Shown here: in pieces, positions 18,549 to 27,155 of the stretch | How positions within the stretch are numbered: the stretch's first letter is position 1 | How the letters are laid out: each line of letters begins with the position of its first letter | The notes under the pieces: model-generated | What the model was told of the DNA's origin: nothing | Seen by the model: the letters and a program-made list of their open reading frames with translations, nothing else | The model's database searches: none | Program-made: the position numbers and the translations under genes | From: Pseudovibrio sp. M1P-2-3 | GTDB taxonomy: Bacteria; Pseudomonadota; Alphaproteobacteria; Rhizobiales; Stappiaceae | Direction: 5' to 3' | Length of the DNA: 64,000 nt | NCBI RefSeq assembly: GCF_031501865.1 | Contig: NZ_JARRCW010000001.1 | Span: 1,881,001-1,945,000 of the forward strand

Positions 18549-19730
18549 TTATGCTCCTCCCTCGTGTGAGTTTGAAGACTTTTTCCTACTAGAAAGTCTT
18601 TCTACCTGATGGCTGAGCCATTCATTTGTTTGTGTCGCCCAAGACGGGGGCTGGGAGAGGACTGTCGCCCATGAGGCGAGAAAGATAGCCAGAAGAGGCA
18701 CTCCGTAGAGGGTCCAGTACATGTTTGGATTGGTGCTGACAACCAAGGAGGCGCCAAAGCCTGCGGTGCGAACCAGGGCACATAAGGCTATTGCGAAAAC
18801 AATGGCCATAGTTTGATTTTGCCGGGTGGTTTTCGGCACGCCCATCAAGGCGTAAACGATAAGTCCAAATGCGAGCGGGTAAAGGGGTGCACTCAAGCGG
18901 TCATGAAACTCGACAACTAGTCGTTCCGGGTGTTTTTTCGCATAAGAATCATCAGGGGACGGAGACAGTAGTTCGAAAGTTGGCCGTTCATCTGCCTTGT
19001 AAACCGGCTGCTTCGCCTCCGGCATCATGGCTGTCAGGTCAAATCCGTAGGATTCAAATGCAACAATTGAAATGTCGTCATTAGTCTTGGAGCGCCTTTG
19101 AATGGTTCCATCAAGCATGACAAGCAGGGTTTTTCCTGAAATTTCTACTATTTGCCCGTTCTCTGCTGTGTAGGTGAACGTGGTTTCCGCCTCTCTTTCA
19201 TCGTTAAGCAAAAGGCCTTCAAGGATGCCATCGCCGGTCCTGTTGCGGATATGGAATATGAGATCCTTGCCAATACTCAAAAAACGGCCGGGCTTGACGA
19301 TGTTGGCAATCAGGTCAGCGCGCACTCTTGTCATTTCATCACGCAAGGTCGCATTGGACATGGGTGAGAGGTAGATGGACAGGAAGGCCATAAATCCGGC
19401 GATAAGCAAGGCGAACACTATCACTGGACGCATGATGATGGAGCGGCTTGCTCCAGAGGCAGATATGACGATCAGTTCGCTGTCTCTGGCCAACCTGTTC
19501 AGGACAATGATCAGGGCAATTGCCAGAGCAAAAGGAGAAACATAGATGGCGAGGGCGGGCAGGGCGAGGGATGTAATGTAGCCAAACTGAATAAGTGTTT
19601 GCCCCTTGGAGGTGACAAGATCCAGCTGGCGTAAAGCTTGCGTCGCCCAGACGATACCCACAAGCACAACAGCAACAAGCAAAAATGTACTCAGTGCCGG
19701 CTTCAAGATGTAGCGTTCAATGGTATTCAT
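18549..19730 (-). CDS. lptF: LPS export ABC transporter permease LptF
   Basis: Partner of LptG. The start is placed at the ATG at 19730 (MNTIERYILKPALSTFLLV); another ATG 12 bases upstream is possible and neither has a strong ribosome site. It has 393 residues, the N-terminal NTIERYI typical of LptF, helices near residues 12-35, 55-80 and 95-120, then a periplasmic domain and three C-terminal helices with LYPLAFGLIVYALMG. First gene of the minus-strand block; its promoter must lie in the 231-base divergent gap to pepA. Confidence 0.92.
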   Translation of the reverse strand: MNTIERYILKPALSTFLLVAVVLVGIVWATQALRQLDLVTSKGQTLIQFGYITSLALPALAIYVSPFALAIALIIVLNRLARDSELIVISASGASRSIIMRPVIVFALLIAGFMAFLSIYLSPMSNATLRDEMTRVRADLIANIVKPGRFLSIGKDLIFHIRNRTGDGILEGLLLNDEREAETTFTYTAENGQIVEISGKTLLVMLDGTIQRRSKTNDDISIVAFESYGFDLTAMMPEAKQPVYKADERPTFELLSPSPDDSYAKKHPERLVVEFHDRLSAPLYPLAFGLIVYALMGVPKTTRQNQTMAIVFAIALCALVRTAGFGASLVVSTNPNMYWTLYGVPLLAIFLASWATVLSQPPSWATQTNEWLSHQVERLSSRKKSSNSHEGGA

Positions 19731-19961
19731 ACAGCTACGCAAAGTCCGTTGTTTATTTTAAAATAATTCCGATTCCGTACCTCCTTAGCATGCTTTTGAG
19801 GCCTAGTGATCTCTTGCATATGGAATAATTGAATAAACCCGTTAGTTTCTCTCAGAAAACTTGAAACTCGGGGGCGAGAGCTCCATTGTATACTATATGT
19901 TAATCGTGGTCGTGCCCTGCGGGGTTTTTAAAGAACCACATAAAACGAAAGATGAACATTA

Positions 19962-21461
19962 ATGGCCACCCTACCACTTATTCAAATTAAAGCTTTTTCA
20001 AAGCCCTCAGTGCCGACACTGGTTATTTTTGCAGATGATGAACTGAAAATTGATGGCGAAGCAATTGCTGCTGTTGGTGGTTCTGGGGAGGCGATTGAAA
20101 AAGCGGCCTCCATTGCTGATTTTAAAGGTAAAAAGTCCAGTTTTCTTGATGTGATCGCGCCTGCGGGCGCTGACGTCGACCGTGTGATCGTGGCTGGCCT
20201 TGGTAAGGCGAGCGAGCTTAACGAGCAGGACTGGCTTAAACTCGGTGGGGCACTTTTTGGCAAGCTCAAGTCTTTGAATATTGAAGCCGCTGAAGTGTGC
20301 ATGGCAGCGCCTGCAATTGCTGACAAGCATGCGGCTTATCTGGCTCAGGGCATGCTTCTGCGCAGCTATGTTTTTGATGATTTCAAAACAAAAAAAGCTG
20401 ATGATGAGAAGAGTGAGAGCTATGCATTAAATGTGACGCTTAAAGTTGGGGATGAAGCCTCCTCGGCAGCTGCGTGGAAGGAATATGAAGGGGTTGCAGG
20501 AGGTGTTCTGCTGGCGCGTGAGCTGGTCAACCTTCCCCCGAATGTTCTGGGTCCAGTGGAATTTGCACAAAAGGCTGTCGATCTGGGAGCGCTTGGCGTA
20601 GAAACTGAAGTTCTTACAGCTGAACAGATGGAAACGCTTGGCATGGGTGCCCTTCTTGGAGTTGCCCGTGGTTCGCGCCGTCCAGCTCGTCTTGCCATCA
20701 TGAAGTGGAATGGCGGTAAAGAGGGGGAGGCCCCAATTGCCTTTGTTGGTAAGGGTGTTGTCTTTGACTCGGGTGGTATTTCCATTAAGCCGGGCGCTGG
20801 CATGGACGAGATGAAAGGTGATATGGGCGGTGCTGCTGCTGTTACCGGTCTGATGCATGCTCTTGCAGCCCGTAAGGCCAAAGCCAATGTCATCGGTGTC
20901 ATCGGCCTTGTAGAAAATATGCCAGATGGTGATGCGATCCGTCCGGGTGATATCTTGACCTCCATGTCTGGACAGACGGTTGAAGTGCTGAATACGGATG
21001 CGGAAGGCCGGTTGGTTCTTGGTGATGCGCTTTGGTACACGCAGGACCGGTTCAAGCCATCTATCATGATCAATCTGGCGACCTTGACGGGTGCCTGTCT
21101 CATTGCTTTGGGTAATCATCGCGCAGGCCTGTTCTCAAACAATGATGAGCTTGCTCAAAAACTCTTTGAGGTAGGTGAGACATCGGGCGAGAAACTGTGG
21201 CGTCTTCCGCTTGGCGATGAATATGACAAGATGGTAGATACACCAAACGCCGATATGCGTAACACTGGTGGAAGCAGGTTGGCAGGGGCTACAACGGCCG
21301 CTCAGTTCCTGCAACGCTATGTGAATGATACCCCATGGGCCCATCTGGATATTGCGGGAACAGCCATGGGTTCTCCAAAAACAGAAATCAGTCAAGGCTG
21401 GGCATCCGGCTACGGCGTACGCCTGCTCAATGAGCTGGTCAAGTCCCATTATGAAGGCTAA
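19962..21461 (+). CDS. pepA: Leucyl aminopeptidase (M17)
   Basis: Cytosolic metal-dependent aminopeptidase; E. coli PepA also binds DNA in Xer recombination. It has 499 residues. The C-terminal catalytic domain shows [20 protein letters not shown] (metal-binding Lys/Asp) and the M17 signature [16 protein letters not shown]. The variable N-terminal domain starts [16 protein letters not shown]. The gene is divergent from lptF, the usual alphaproteobacterial arrangement, and ends before a bidirectional terminator shared with a small minus-strand gene. Confidence 0.97.
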   Translation: MATLPLIQIKAFSKPSVPTLVIFADDELKIDGEAIAAVGGSGEAIEKAASIADFKGKKSSFLDVIAPAGADVDRVIVAGLGKASELNEQDWLKLGGALFGKLKSLNIEAAEVCMAAPAIADKHAAYLAQGMLLRSYVFDDFKTKKADDEKSESYALNVTLKVGDEASSAAAWKEYEGVAGGVLLARELVNLPPNVLGPVEFAQKAVDLGALGVETEVLTAEQMETLGMGALLGVARGSRRPARLAIMKWNGGKEGEAPIAFVGKGVVFDSGGISIKPGAGMDEMKGDMGGAAAVTGLMHALAARKAKANVIGVIGLVENMPDGDAIRPGDILTSMSGQTVEVLNTDAEGRLVLGDALWYTQDRFKPSIMINLATLTGACLIALGNHRAGLFSNNDELAQKLFEVGETSGEKLWRLPLGDEYDKMVDTPNADMRNTGGSRLAGATTAAQFLQRYVNDTPWAHLDIAGTAMGSPKTEISQGWASGYGVRLLNELVKSHYEG

Positions 21462-21556
21462 TGCACATCTGGTAAAAGTGGGCGCCGGTTTTCAGATAGG
21501 GTAGGTGAGTGTGGTCTTGGGGTGTTTCCAAAAACATCTCAAGACTATAAAGGATT

Positions 21557-21590
21557 AAAAAAGCCGGTTGTCATTCAACCGGCTTTTTTA
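21557..21590 (+). terminator. Bidirectional terminator between pepA and the small ORF
   Basis: AAGCCGGTTG and CAACCGGCTT form a perfect 10-bp stem with a 5-base loop (21561-21585), preceded by an A-run and followed by a T-run. It can stop transcripts from both directions, that is pepA and the 39-codon minus-strand ORF. Confidence 0.92.
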
Positions 21591-21628
21591 ATCTGTTTTT
21601 CCTGATTGAGGAGAAACTTGCATTGTAA

Positions 21629-21748
21629 TTAGCAAGTTTTGTAGTTGTCGCAAATTACGGCTTCTTCTGGAAGCATTGCGCCGACTGCAGCTGTCACGCC
21701 GACGAGACCGCCGACTAAAACACAAAATATAACCAAACGGCTCAGCAT
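21629..21748 (-). CDS. Small 39-residue exported or membrane peptide
   Basis: A short open frame of 39 codons plus stop. It begins MLSRLVIFCVLVGGLVGVTA, one hydrophobic segment that could be a signal peptide or membrane helix, and continues with a short acidic tail ending in ICDNYKTC. The ATG is preceded at good spacing by AGAGAGG, better than many genes here, and the gene runs into the bidirectional terminator at 21557-21590. These three facts together support a real gene. The tail has two cysteines that could form a disulfide, and there is a third in the helix. I do not recognise the family. It could be a small membrane-stress peptide; its function is unknown. Confidence 0.6.
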   Translation of the reverse strand: MLSRLVIFCVLVGGLVGVTAAVGAMLPEEAVICDNYKTC

Positions 21749-22017
21749 AATGCCTCTCTGTTGCACTCCAGATGGGGTGTACTGTCATAAATGCTAACTT
21801 TAGATTTAATGACTTTATCTCGCACCCAATATTTAGGTGTGGTTAATTTTCCCGAGTATCACCCTTTTTATGAAGATATCCTTTATCAACTATTGTGGTT
21901 TGTTGTTCAAGCTAAAAGCTTGACGTTTGATCCGCAAAAGTTGCCTATCAACAAAATGGGACTGTTTACCGTCAGGTTAAGGTCGTTGCTGGCAGGTTAG
22001 ATTAGAAAGAAAGAGAT
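21749..22017. other. Gap between small ORF and holC
   Basis: This should contain divergent promoters for the small minus-strand ORF and for holC. A 69-codon plus-strand ORF at 21791-22000 ends 17 bases before holC but has no ribosome site and no resemblance to anything I know. I do not call it a gene. Confidence 0.4.
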
Positions 22018-22494
22018 ATGGAAGAAGTTTTATTCTATCAGCTCTCAAAATACCCTTTGGAACAAGCACTTCCGGTTTTGCTGCAAAAGTGTTTAGAGCG
22101 GGATTGGGCGGTTGTTGTGGAGTTTGGAAGCAAGGAGCGCCGGGATGCATTGAATGCGCATTTATGGTCTTTTTCCGAAGAAGCGTTTTTGCCTCATGGC
22201 ACCAAGGAAGATGGCTTTGAAGAAGCGCAGCCAATTTATTTGACCTGTGAGGGGGATAGCCCGAATTTACCTGCTGTCCGTTTTTGTGTGGACCGTGCCC
22301 CTATGCGTGAGGCGACAGGTTATGAGCGCATTATCTATATGTTCGATGGCAATGACCCTGAGGCGTTGTCAGAGGCCCGCAAGTGCTGGTTGGACGCAAA
22401 AAAAACACCATTCGCACTCACATACTGGGCGCAGACGGATGCTGGTGGGTGGGAGAAAAAGGCTGAACAAAACAACAATAAAACAGCGACCTAA
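22018..22494 (+). CDS. holC: DNA polymerase III subunit chi
   Basis: Clamp-loader accessory subunit that links the replicase to single-strand-binding protein. It has 158 residues beginning MEEVLFYQLSKYPLEQALPVLLQKCLERDW, with the HolC features FLPHGTKEDG and the VNRA-like VDRAPMREATGYERIIYMFDGND. The C-terminal WYDEx-like tail is replaced by a polar Gln/Asn/Lys end. AAGAAAGAGAT precedes the ATG. It lies downstream of pepA, as in many alphaproteobacteria. Confidence 0.9.
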   Translation: MEEVLFYQLSKYPLEQALPVLLQKCLERDWAVVVEFGSKERRDALNAHLWSFSEEAFLPHGTKEDGFEEAQPIYLTCEGDSPNLPAVRFCVDRAPMREATGYERIIYMFDGNDPEALSEARKCWLDAKKTPFALTYWAQTDAGGWEKKAEQNNNKTAT

Positions 22495-22513
22495 CAGATA
22501 TAGTTAACGTTAT

Positions 22514-22550
22514 AATTTAAGTGGGACCGGAGTAAACCCACTTAAATTTT
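22514..22550 (+). terminator. Bidirectional terminator between holC and the ABC-F gene
   Basis: AATTTAAGTGGG and its exact complement form a 12-bp stem with an 11-base loop, with T or A runs on both sides, between two convergent genes. Confidence 0.85.
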
Positions 22551-22567
22551 ATTAAGTACCGAACCGC

Positions 22568-24448
22568 TCAATCTTCCGATTGAGCTTCTTCCATCTGGTC
22601 GCTCAAGGAAAGCCAGATGTCTTCCTCTCGGGCCAGAATACGCTCTGCTTCGGCGCGTATCTTGGCGTACTTGGTCGCCTTTTCTGGATCTTTTGTGTAG
22701 AGCTCGGGGTCAGACAAGGCTACATCCAATTTTTCAATTTTCTCCTGAAGGCGCGCAATCTCACTTTCTGCTTTGCTGAGTTTTTTCTTTAAAGGCGCTA
22801 GAAGGGCGCGCCGCTCGGCGGCCTCTCTGCGCTTGTTCTGACCTGCCGAGTTTTCAGCTTTGCTCTTGTCCTTTGTCGCCGCACTATCACCCTGCAAGAT
22901 CAGACGGCGATAGTCTTCCATGTCTCCGTCATAGTTTTGAACGCCCCCCTCCTTGACGAGCCAGAGGCGGTCCGCGCTGGCTTCCACCAGATATCTGTCA
23001 TGGCTGATCAGGATAACAGCGCCTTGAAACTCGTTTATGGCAAGGATGAGAGCCTCGCGGCTGTCAATGTCAAGGTGGTTGGTAGGCTCATCCAAAATCA
23101 GGAGGTTGGGAGAGTTAAAGGTGGCAAGGCCGAGAAGAAGTCGTGCTTTCTCACCTCCGGACAGGTCCTTTGCAGGCGTGTCCATTCGACTGGTGGGTAG
23201 GCCGAATCTGTTCACCCGTGCCCTGACCTTGGCCTCCTGCTCTTGCGGCATGAGGCGGCGCACATGTTCAACCGGTGTTGCCTCCGGAATGAGGTCATCA
23301 AGCTGGTGCTGGGCAAAAAATGCAATTTCCAGTTTGGACGAGCGCACAATATCGCCCGCTTGCAGGTTTAAGCGCCCGGCGAGCAGCTTTGCGAACGTGG
23401 ATTTACCGTTACCGTTAGCTCCCAGCAGGGCAATGCGGTCATCGTGGTCGATGTTGAGGTTGAGGTGCGATAGCACAGTTTTTTCCCCGTAGCCAACAGA
23501 GCCGCTTTCAACTCTGATGATGGGGGGAGAAAGTTGCACCTTGGGGCTTGGAATGCTCAATGGCAGGGAACTTTCTTCGTTCAAGACCGAGACCGGTTGC
23601 AAACGCTCCAGCATTTTCAAACGGGACTGTGCCTGTCGTGCCTTTGTCGCCTTGGCCCTGAAGCGGTCAACGAAAGCCTGCATGTGCTTTCGTTGCGCTT
23701 CCTGCTTTTCCGACTGTTTCTGCTGCAGGATCATTTTCTCGCGCCGCTGGCGATCAAAACTGTCATACCCGCCCCGGTAGAATGTCAGTTTGCCGCGAGC
23801 CAGATGCACGATAGAATCAACGGCTTTATTCAGCAGGTCCTTGTCATGGCTGATCAAGAGAACTTGGTGGGGATACCTGGCCACAAAGTTCTCAAGCCAC
23901 AAGGTGCCTTCAAGGTCGAGGTAGTTGGTGGGCTCGTCCAGCAATAAGAGGTCAGGCTCGGAAAACAGAAGGGCTGCAAGCGCGACGCGCATGCGCCAGC
24001 CACCCGAGAAATCGGCACACGGCTGCTTTTGCTGGTCATTGTCAAAGCCCAGACCGTTGAGTATAGCCGACGCGCGAGCTTCGGCGCTGTGGCTGTCAAT
24101 GTCGGTGAGGCGTGTATGTATTTCGGCAATGCGGTGCGGGTCCGTTGCACTTTCCGCCTCATTCAAAAGCGCTGTTCTTTCCGTATCGGCCGCGAGGACG
24201 ACTTCCAGCAAACTTTCCTGTGTACCGGGAGCCTCCTGTGCAACTTGTCCAATTTTAGCATTTCGCGGCATGAACGTGCTGCCGCTCTCGGGCGAGAGAT
24301 CACCCGTGAGCAATTTGAAAATGGTAGATTTGCCTGCGCCATTGCGACCGATAAGTCCGGTTTTGGAGCTAGAGGGAATCGTGACGCTGGCGCTGTCGAT
24401 TAATAGGCGGCCCGCTATGCGGTATGTCAGGTCTGTTATTTGAAGCAT
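22568..24448 (-). CDS. ABC-F family ATPase
   Basis: Soluble protein of 626 residues with two ABC domains and no membrane part; ABC-F proteins act on the ribosome in translation. Domain 1 has Walker A GLIGRNGAGKST, signature FSGGWRMRVALAALL and Walker B LLLLDEPTNYLDLEGT. Domain 2 has GANGNGKSTFAKLL, LSGGEKARLLLGLATF and LLILDEPTNHLDIDS. A charged linker (about residues 240-285) and a C-terminal coiled coil (KKKLSKAESEIARLQEKIEKLD) are present. It resembles the Uup/YheS side of the family; the exact subfamily cannot be fixed from sight. Confidence 0.93.
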   Translation of the reverse strand: MLQITDLTYRIAGRLLIDSASVTIPSSSKTGLIGRNGAGKSTIFKLLTGDLSPESGSTFMPRNAKIGQVAQEAPGTQESLLEVVLAADTERTALLNEAESATDPHRIAEIHTRLTDIDSHSAEARASAILNGLGFDNDQQKQPCADFSGGWRMRVALAALLFSEPDLLLLDEPTNYLDLEGTLWLENFVARYPHQVLLISHDKDLLNKAVDSIVHLARGKLTFYRGGYDSFDRQRREKMILQQKQSEKQEAQRKHMQAFVDRFRAKATKARQAQSRLKMLERLQPVSVLNEESSLPLSIPSPKVQLSPPIIRVESGSVGYGEKTVLSHLNLNIDHDDRIALLGANGNGKSTFAKLLAGRLNLQAGDIVRSSKLEIAFFAQHQLDDLIPEATPVEHVRRLMPQEQEAKVRARVNRFGLPTSRMDTPAKDLSGGEKARLLLGLATFNSPNLLILDEPTNHLDIDSREALILAINEFQGAVILISHDRYLVEASADRLWLVKEGGVQNYDGDMEDYRRLILQGDSAATKDKSKAENSAGQNKRREAAERRALLAPLKKKLSKAESEIARLQEKIEKLDVALSDPELYTKDPEKATKYAKIRAEAERILAREEDIWLSLSDQMEEAQSED

Positions 24449-24596
24449 GTGCTCCTGTTAAAACGTCAAGATTACATTTTGCAAGAGGGGAGTGCGTAAT
24501 GAGTGATATATTTCTGTCAGCTTTTGATTTGTAAAAGAAAAATACGCCCCTTCGCGCTTTCAATGGGAAACCTGCATGGAAGGAGGGGATACTCTC

Positions 24597-24626
24597 TTGC
24601 AATTTCATGTGTTCTAAACGTATATC
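24597..24626 (+). promoter_or_regulatory. Possible ndk promoter
   Basis: TTGCAA and TATATC are separated by 18 bases and lie about 90 bases before the ndk start. Each matches four of six consensus positions. Plausible only. Confidence 0.3.
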
Positions 24627-24714
24627 CTGCGCGAACACTAAAAATATGTGTAGGGGCCCTTGAGGTCCGTTTTACGAGTTCTTTTTGGCTCGGCAACTAT
24701 TAGGCAGGTATACA

Positions 24715-25137
24715 ATGGCGATTGAACGCACTTTCTCTATGATTAAGCCAGACGCAACAAAGCGCAACCTGACAGGTGCGATCACAGCCAAGCTTGAAGA
24801 AGCTGGTCTGCGTGTTGTTGCATCCAAGCGCGTATGGATGTCCCTGCGTGAAGCAGAAGGCTTCTACGCTGTGCACAAAGAGCGTCCTTTCTTCGGCGAA
24901 CTGACAGAATTCATGTCCTCCGCTCCTACAATCGTTCAGGTTCTGGAAGGCGAAAACGCTATTGCGAAAAACCGTGAAGTTATGGGCGCAACAAACCCAG
25001 CGGACGCAGCAGACGGCACAATCCGTAAGGAATTCGCTCTGTCCATCGGCGAAAACTCCGTACACGGTTCAGATGCTCCTGAAACAGCTGCCGAAGAAAT
25101 TTCCTACTGGTTCTCCGGTACAGAAGTAGTTGGCTAA
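24715..25137 (+). CDS. ndk: Nucleoside diphosphate kinase
   Basis: Transfers the gamma phosphate from ATP to nucleoside diphosphates through a phosphohistidine. The start is the ATG at 24715 ([18 protein letters not shown]) behind GGCAGG; an in-frame start 30 bases upstream adds residues foreign to the family. It has 140 residues. The catalytic His is in the motif [20 protein letters not shown]. The strong terminator after the gene indicates a single-gene unit. Confidence 0.97.
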   Translation: MAIERTFSMIKPDATKRNLTGAITAKLEEAGLRVVASKRVWMSLREAEGFYAVHKERPFFGELTEFMSSAPTIVQVLEGENAIAKNREVMGATNPADAADGTIRKEFALSIGENSVHGSDAPETAAEEISYWFSGTEVVG

Positions 25138-25164
25138 TTCTTGAATGTTACCATTCAAGTTTGC

Positions 25165-25192
25165 AAGGCTGGGGGAAACCCCGGCCTTTTTT
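25165..25192 (+). terminator. Terminator after ndk
   Basis: AAGGCTGGGG and CCCCGGCCTT form a 10-bp stem with one G-U pair around a GAAA tetraloop, followed by six Ts. A textbook Rho-independent terminator. Confidence 0.93.
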
Positions 25193-25406
25193 GTGGGCAA
25201 GATAAAGCGTGTGACCAAGCTTATGCAGCTCCATGTTGTTGAGCTGTCCGTTGAGCGAGTTTGCTAAGTTATTCATGAAGTCGTCAGCTGAACAGATCTG
25301 GTAATCTGTGATCCTTTGCCTCCATTATTTTTCTGATATACGGGGCTGATTTTGATTGATACACCCAAATAAACTCTCACAAACCGTAATGGATAATGAG
25401 GAAAAA

Positions 25407-26051
25407 ATGAGCCAACACCCTATCGTATCTGACCTCGCAATTCGCAAAACTGCGAAACGGTATGATCCAAACAAGCGTGTTCCAAAAGAGCTAATGGAAG
25501 TCCTCTATGAGGCTCTGCGTTTGACTGCATCCTCTATCAATTCACAGCCTTGGAAATTTATTGTGTTGGAAAGCGGTGAAGCCAAAGCACGGATGGGAGA
25601 GACATTTGTTAATATGTTTCAGTTTAACAAGCGTCAGGTGTTGGATGCTTCACATGTCATCTTACTTGCCCATAATCCGCGGTACACACGAGAGGATTAT
25701 GCCAAGGTTGTCGATACGGATATAGCAAGTAATCGTACAGCGCCTGAAGAACGAGACAGCGCCTTAGCAAAGTTCGCTTTTGCCGAGATGAACACCGATG
25801 AAAATGGAAACACATCTGCGTGGACAAATGCTCAAACTTACATTGCCTTGGGCAATGCGCTGCATGTACTTGCCCGCCTCAATATAGATGGCACCCCTAT
25901 GGACGGTGTTGATACTGCGCTTATCAGTAAAGTCTTCGAAAAAGAGTTGAATGGCTATGTCTGTAGTATTGCTCTGGCTTTAGGTTATCATCACAATGCC
26001 ACGCTCCCAAAATCAAGACTCCCGAAAGAAAATGTTCTGCAAGTTCTCTAG
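25407..26051 (+). CDS. Nitroreductase family protein (NfsB-like)
   Basis: FMN-dependent NAD(P)H oxidoreductase that reduces nitroaromatics or quinones; the natural substrate is unknown. The ATG at 25407 directly follows TGAGGAAAAA and gives 214 residues, the normal family size; two in-frame ATGs lie upstream without a ribosome site. Conserved parts are RKTAKRYDPNKRVP (FMN phosphate contact), LRLTASSINSQPWKFIVL and the C-terminal ALGYHHNATLPKSRLP. It is a single gene lying at the border between the core region and the IS-rich part. Confidence 0.88.
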   Translation: MSQHPIVSDLAIRKTAKRYDPNKRVPKELMEVLYEALRLTASSINSQPWKFIVLESGEAKARMGETFVNMFQFNKRQVLDASHVILLAHNPRYTREDYAKVVDTDIASNRTAPEERDSALAKFAFAEMNTDENGNTSAWTNAQTYIALGNALHVLARLNIDGTPMDGVDTALISKVFEKELNGYVCSIALALGYHHNATLPKSRLPKENVLQVL

Positions 26052-26114
26052 GTCCTGTCTGCAAATAAGATTTACAAACCTGATAATAATCGATTCAAGG
26101 TAATTTTTTGAGAG

Positions 26115-26860
26115 GTTATCTTGGCGCGGCACTTGTTGAGTGATGATGAGTGGGCGTTTTTTGAGCAGTTTGTCGCTGCCATACGGGGACGAGGTGGTCG
26201 TAACCCGAAGGACCATCGCCGTGTTCTTGGCGGGATCTTTTGGATTGCCAGAGCTGGTGCACAGTGGCGCGATTTGCTCGAAGAATTTGGGAAATGGATC
26301 AGTGTATGCCAACAACTCCGCCGGTGAAGCCAAGCAGGGTTCTGGGAATTGATCCTGTCCGTGTTGAATGACAGTAATGCAATCCCTTCCAGTGTTCATA
26401 TGATTGATAGCACTATCATTCGTGCCCACCAGCAGGCGGCGGGCGCAAAAGGTGGCTTCACGACGAAAGTCCATCTGATCGCCAATATTATGGGACTACC
26501 GACACGTCTTGAAATTTCTGGCGGCGAAGTCTCCGATTATAAAGGATATGACCTCCTTTATAACGGAGATGGACCTGCTGCCAAGGTTTTGATCGCGGAT
26601 CGAGGCTATGACGGTGATCGTATTCGTGAGCATTGCCAAACCAATGGTGGCACAGCCGTGATCCCCGGACGTCGAAGTCGTAAAGAACCCATAGAAATAG
26701 ACCGCCTTATCTAGGTTTTGCGAAGTCAAGTAGAACGCTGCTTCCACAAGCTAAAAACAGCTAGAAGGGTTGCCACCGGCTATGTCAAAACAGCTTGCAG
26801 TTACTTGGGCCGCTTACACTTAGCTGCTGTTAGGTTATGGTTTCGTAGTAGGTAAACAGA
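26115..26860 (+). mobile_element. IS5-family insertion sequence remnant
   Basis: A decayed IS5-type transposase. The frame at 26121-26327 (ARHLLSDDEWAFFEQFVAAI, then RGRGGRNPKDHRRVLGGIFW) shifts near 26300. The catalytic part at 26349-26714 reads HMIDSTIIRAHQQAAGAKGG, FTTKVHLIANIMGLPTRLEI and KVLIADRGYDGDRIRE. An in-frame TAG at 26712-26714 replaces the usual Tyr, and QVERCFHKLKTARRVATGYV follows beyond it. Compared with the second copy at 58.3 kb, about 35 bases around the usual NQGFGRSKGG motif are deleted. Three independent lesions mean it cannot make active transposase. The start and end are approximate, since no terminal inverted repeats were found. Confidence 0.85.
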
Positions 26861-27155
26861 TCCTAGGTGGCGCTGTCAAAGCGGTTACAGAAAGCAGATA
26901 TATGGCAGGTGTTAGTGAGTAAATGATCTTGTGAGGATACTTTGCCAAACGTCCTTCAAAGACTTAGATTAAATTTTAGTAGTAATTGACTTTTGTCATT
27001 TACCGTTCACGGGACGAAAGCTAGATAGTTCGGACTGCAAATCATTCTCAATTGCGAGAGGCTGCCACATTTGCTCTGGTTTTCTCAAAGCGTTGGGGGA
27101 TAGGGAGGTTTGCTCATTCCGGGTAAATCCCCATTTATAGATTCTGAGTAAAAGC
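26861..27155. other. Regulatory gap before the FTR1/cytochrome locus
   Basis: Non-coding stretch between the IS5 remnant and the first gene of the metal/redox locus. It contains the Fur-like site at 27036-27050. No -35/-10 pair is convincing. Confidence 0.5.
27036..27050 (-). promoter_or_regulatory. Fur-box-like sequence
   Basis: Read on the minus strand, TGAGAATGATTTGCA matches 11 of the 14 defined positions of the 15-base Fur half-consensus TGATAATNATTATCA. The surrounding 19 bases (27037-27055) are an imperfect palindrome with GCAA/TTGC ends. It lies 106 bases before the start of the 27156 gene, ahead of an iron-permease locus. In Hyphomicrobiales iron control is often by RirA or Irr, and Fur-like proteins may sense manganese, so the regulator is uncertain. 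Confidence 0.45.

Noticed and set aside
12934-19730. Internal promoter-like boxes in the lpt-surA-pdxA-rsmA block
   Set aside because: The 187-base gap between lptD and surA could hold one, but no -35/-10 pair stood out.
20420-21119. Two long minus-strand frames
   Set aside because: Both are antisense to pepA, which has a complete M17 signature; they are by-products of its codon use.
21791-22000. 69-codon plus-strand frame before holC
   Set aside because: No ribosome site, odd composition and no similarity I can recognise.
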